DNA of 14,177 nucleotides from an uncultured Collinsella sp. (GTDB lineage: Bacteria > Actinomycetota > Coriobacteriia > Coriobacteriales > Coriobacteriaceae), in assembly GCA_902494855.1 (NCBI GenBank), contig CABUVC010000023.1, positions 1 to 14,177 on the forward strand. The letters run 5' to 3'. This document shows positions 12,754-14,177 of the stretch, one piece after another. A model generated the notes under the pieces. It ran no database searches. It saw only the letters and a program-made list of their open reading frames with translations, and was not told the origin of the DNA. The position numbers were made by a program, and so were the translations under genes. The stretch's first letter is position 1, and every line of letters starts with the position of its first letter.

Positions 12754-13989
12754 ATGTTTAATAAAAAGCCCCTCGCGGATACCACCGCCCGAAGACCCTC
12801 AACTGGTGCGCAGGCCAAGATCTACAGTCGCGATAACGTGGCTCGCTATTCCGAGCGCGCTCGTCAACGTCGTCGTAGCCACACGATTCGCCACGTCGCG
12901 CTCATTGTCGTGCTTGGCGTGCTACTGAGCGCCACTACCGCTGCCGGCCTGTGGTTTGCCACCATTATGGGAAAGCTCGACGATTCTAATGTCATTACCG
13001 ACAATCTGCGTCGGGTTCTGGTTGACACCGATGAGGCAAAGGATCCGTTCTACGTGCTGCTTCTTGGCACCGACGGCCGTCCGGGCGAGGATACGTATCG
13101 TGCCGACTCGATTATCCTGGCACGCATCGACCCCACGCAAAAGCAGGCGACGCTCATTTCCGTTCCGCGCGACACCAAGGTCGAGTACAAGGGCGAGACC
13201 ATGAAGATCAACGCCTGCCATACCGTTGGCGGCGCCGAGGCCATGGTCGAGGCGGTCAACGAGCTGTGCGGTGTTCAGATTTCCCACTATGCCGAGGTCA
13301 GCTTCGACGGTATGCAGGCGCTGATTGATTCGGTTGGCGGTATCGACATTAACGCAACCGATGATGTTGACGACCCCGAGCACCTGGATATTAAGATTAC
13401 CGCTGGCCAGCAGCATATGGACGGTGCCACCGCCCTTACCTATGCCCGCTGCCGCTACACCTATGCCGACGGCGATTACACGCGCATGCGCCACCAGCGT
13501 CAGGTGCTTGGCGCCCTTGCCAACCAGATTCTCAATAACTTCGATGCCACGAAAATCTTTGGCCTGGTTAATTCGCTGTCCGATATGCTCGTAACCGATA
13601 TGAGCGTTCAGGATATCGTGGCTACGGTCAACGCCATGCGCGGTATGGATGTCGACGGTATCTACTCGGCCAACCTGCCCTCGTACGCCGACGACAGCAC
13701 CATGATCGACGGCGTGAGCTATGTCTTTGTCTACGAGGACGAGCTCAAGGAAATGATGGAGCGCGTCGATGCCGGCAAGGATCCCAAGGGTCCCAACACC
13801 ATGGGTCTTTCCGACGGTTCCAGCTCTACGATCGGCGACCTGAACAACAACACGTCTGACGACTACGCAAACGGTACCGCAACCTCATCGGTTAGCTCTG
13901 ACGATTCCGATGACTCAAGCGATTCGAGCGATTCGGACTACTACGAAGAGCCCACCGGCGACGGCAACGGCTACGAAGCCAATTATTAG
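12754..13989 (+). CDS. LytR-CpsA-Psr (LCP) family cell-wall polymer transferase
   Basis: LCP enzymes attach lipid-linked glycopolymers (teichoic acids, capsules, glycans) to peptidoglycan on the outer face of the membrane. The 411-residue protein has a basic cytoplasmic N-terminus (1-47), one membrane helix (about 48-70) and an LCP domain (about 97-262). Hallmarks are LLLGTDGRP with Asp107, YRADSIILARID (Arg117, Asp118), ISVPRDT with Arg139, INACHTVGG, and ALTYARCRYTYADGDYTRMR followed by HQRQ, carrying the conserved Arg and Asp residues. Three cysteines (155, 172, 233) lie in the extracytoplasmic domain. The last 60 or so residues are low-complexity and Asp/Ser/Asn-rich (SSDDSDDSSDSSDSD at 381-395). 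ATG 12754 is chosen for ACAGG at 12743-12747; an in-frame TTG at 12748 is possible. The polymer substrate cannot be named. Confidence 0.9.
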   Translation: MFNKKPLADTTARRPSTGAQAKIYSRDNVARYSERARQRRRSHTIRHVALIVVLGVLLSATTAAGLWFATIMGKLDDSNVITDNLRRVLVDTDEAKDPFYVLLLGTDGRPGEDTYRADSIILARIDPTQKQATLISVPRDTKVEYKGETMKINACHTVGGAEAMVEAVNELCGVQISHYAEVSFDGMQALIDSVGGIDINATDDVDDPEHLDIKITAGQQHMDGATALTYARCRYTYADGDYTRMRHQRQVLGALANQILNNFDATKIFGLVNSLSDMLVTDMSVQDIVATVNAMRGMDVDGIYSANLPSYADDSTMIDGVSYVFVYEDELKEMMERVDAGKDPKGPNTMGLSDGSSSTIGDLNNNTSDDYANGTATSSVSSDDSDDSSDSSDSDYYEEPTGDGNGYEANY

Positions 13990-14019
13990 GGTTACGCGGG
14001 CTTACCAGCCCGCGTAACC
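13990..14019. other. Perfect 13-bp hairpin directly after the LCP gene
   Basis: GGTTACGCGGGCT (13990-14002) and AGCCCGCGTAACC (14007-14019) are exact complements with a TACC loop, starting on the base after the stop codon. No T-run follows on the plus strand, so it is not a textbook intrinsic terminator. It may cap the mRNA 3' end, or act with the second foldback 12 nt further on. Confidence 0.6.
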
Positions 14020-14031
14020 AGTTGACGCTGC

Positions 14032-14130
14032 AAACCCGCCAGAGCGGCAATCTGCCTTTCAACTTCGGTGGCATGATCAAAAGATCAATGCCGCCTCGTT
14101 TCAAGGCACCTTGCTCGCTCTGGCGGGTTT
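14032..14130. repeat. 99-nt long foldback element (imperfect palindrome), function unknown
   Basis: The outer arms AAACCCGCCAGAGCG (14032-14046) and CGCTCTGGCGGGTTT (14116-14130) are perfect 15-bp complements. The interior keeps folding: GCAA (14047-14050)/TTGC (14111-14114), TGCCTT (14053-14058)/AAGGCA (14103-14108), AAC (14061-14063)/GTT (14098-14100), GGTGGCAT (14067-14074)/ATGCCGCC (14088-14095, one G-U), and GATC/GATC around AAAA. About 40 base pairs form, with small 1-3-nt internal loops. A TTTT run (14128-14131) ends the right arm, so it could terminate transcription. Its length suggests instead, or in addition, a MITE-like repeat or a structured RNA. No coding gene is supported in 13990-14177. 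Confidence 0.65.
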
Positions 14131-14177
14131 TCGCTGTCGTTGCCAAAACATCGGCGTTGCCTTGGTCCGGACTAGTC

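Noticed and set aside
14138..14161. CGTTGCC repeated at 14138-14144 and 14155-14161
   Set aside because: Only two 7-bp copies; no array and no CRISPR-like spacing anywhere in the window.
13892..14177. Minus-strand open frame running off the right edge, through the foldback
   Set aside because: The frame crosses both hairpins and the LCP tail, and the translation is basic and low in family features. A real gene end beyond the window cannot be excluded but is not supported.

Overview
The window (14,177 bp, GC-rich by eye) is a chromosomal segment of a Gram-positive bacterium. It most resembles Coriobacteriia (Collinsella-like Actinomycetota), judged from GC-rich codon use, frequent GTG/TTG starts, and the order upp, atpIBEFHAGDC, murA, LCP protein. 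This is inferred from gene content, since no 16S or other direct marker is present. All genes read on the plus strand.

Positions 1-4204 hold the end of prmC, a two-gene HicA/HicB toxin-antitoxin cassette, tsaC/Sua5, glpK and upp. prmC and tsaC are often neighbours, so the cassette looks inserted between two housekeeping translation genes. It carries its own promoter, whose -10 lies inside a perfect 9-bp inverted repeat that probably serves as its autoregulatory operator. TsaC carries an unusual insertion, and GlpK lacks the basic residue normally found in its phosphate loop.

Positions 4205-4473 are a non-coding gap with several palindromes and the likely atp promoter. Positions 4486-11369 hold a complete F-type ATP synthase operon: a small AtpI-like membrane protein, then a, c, b, delta, alpha, gamma, beta and epsilon. 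Spacing is tight and three junctions overlap. The c subunit has proton-type rather than sodium-type residues, the a subunit has a swapped His/Glu pair, and the b subunit has an apparent cleavable signal peptide.

A strong intrinsic terminator follows atpC and sits only 13 nt before the TTG start of murA, so murA expression needs readthrough or a promoter inside atpC. murA is followed by an LCP-family cell-wall ligase with an Asp/Ser-rich tail. The last 190 bases contain two hairpins. The second is a 99-nt foldback element (about 14032-14130) that no gene explains and is the least understood structure here.

Functionally this is mostly housekeeping: release-factor methylation and tRNA t6A synthesis, glycerol and uracil use, energy conservation, and peptidoglycan precursor synthesis and wall-polymer attachment. 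I see no large undescribed system. The points worth a second look are the hicAB insertion and operator, the terminator before murA, the GlpK and b-subunit oddities, and the terminal foldback.
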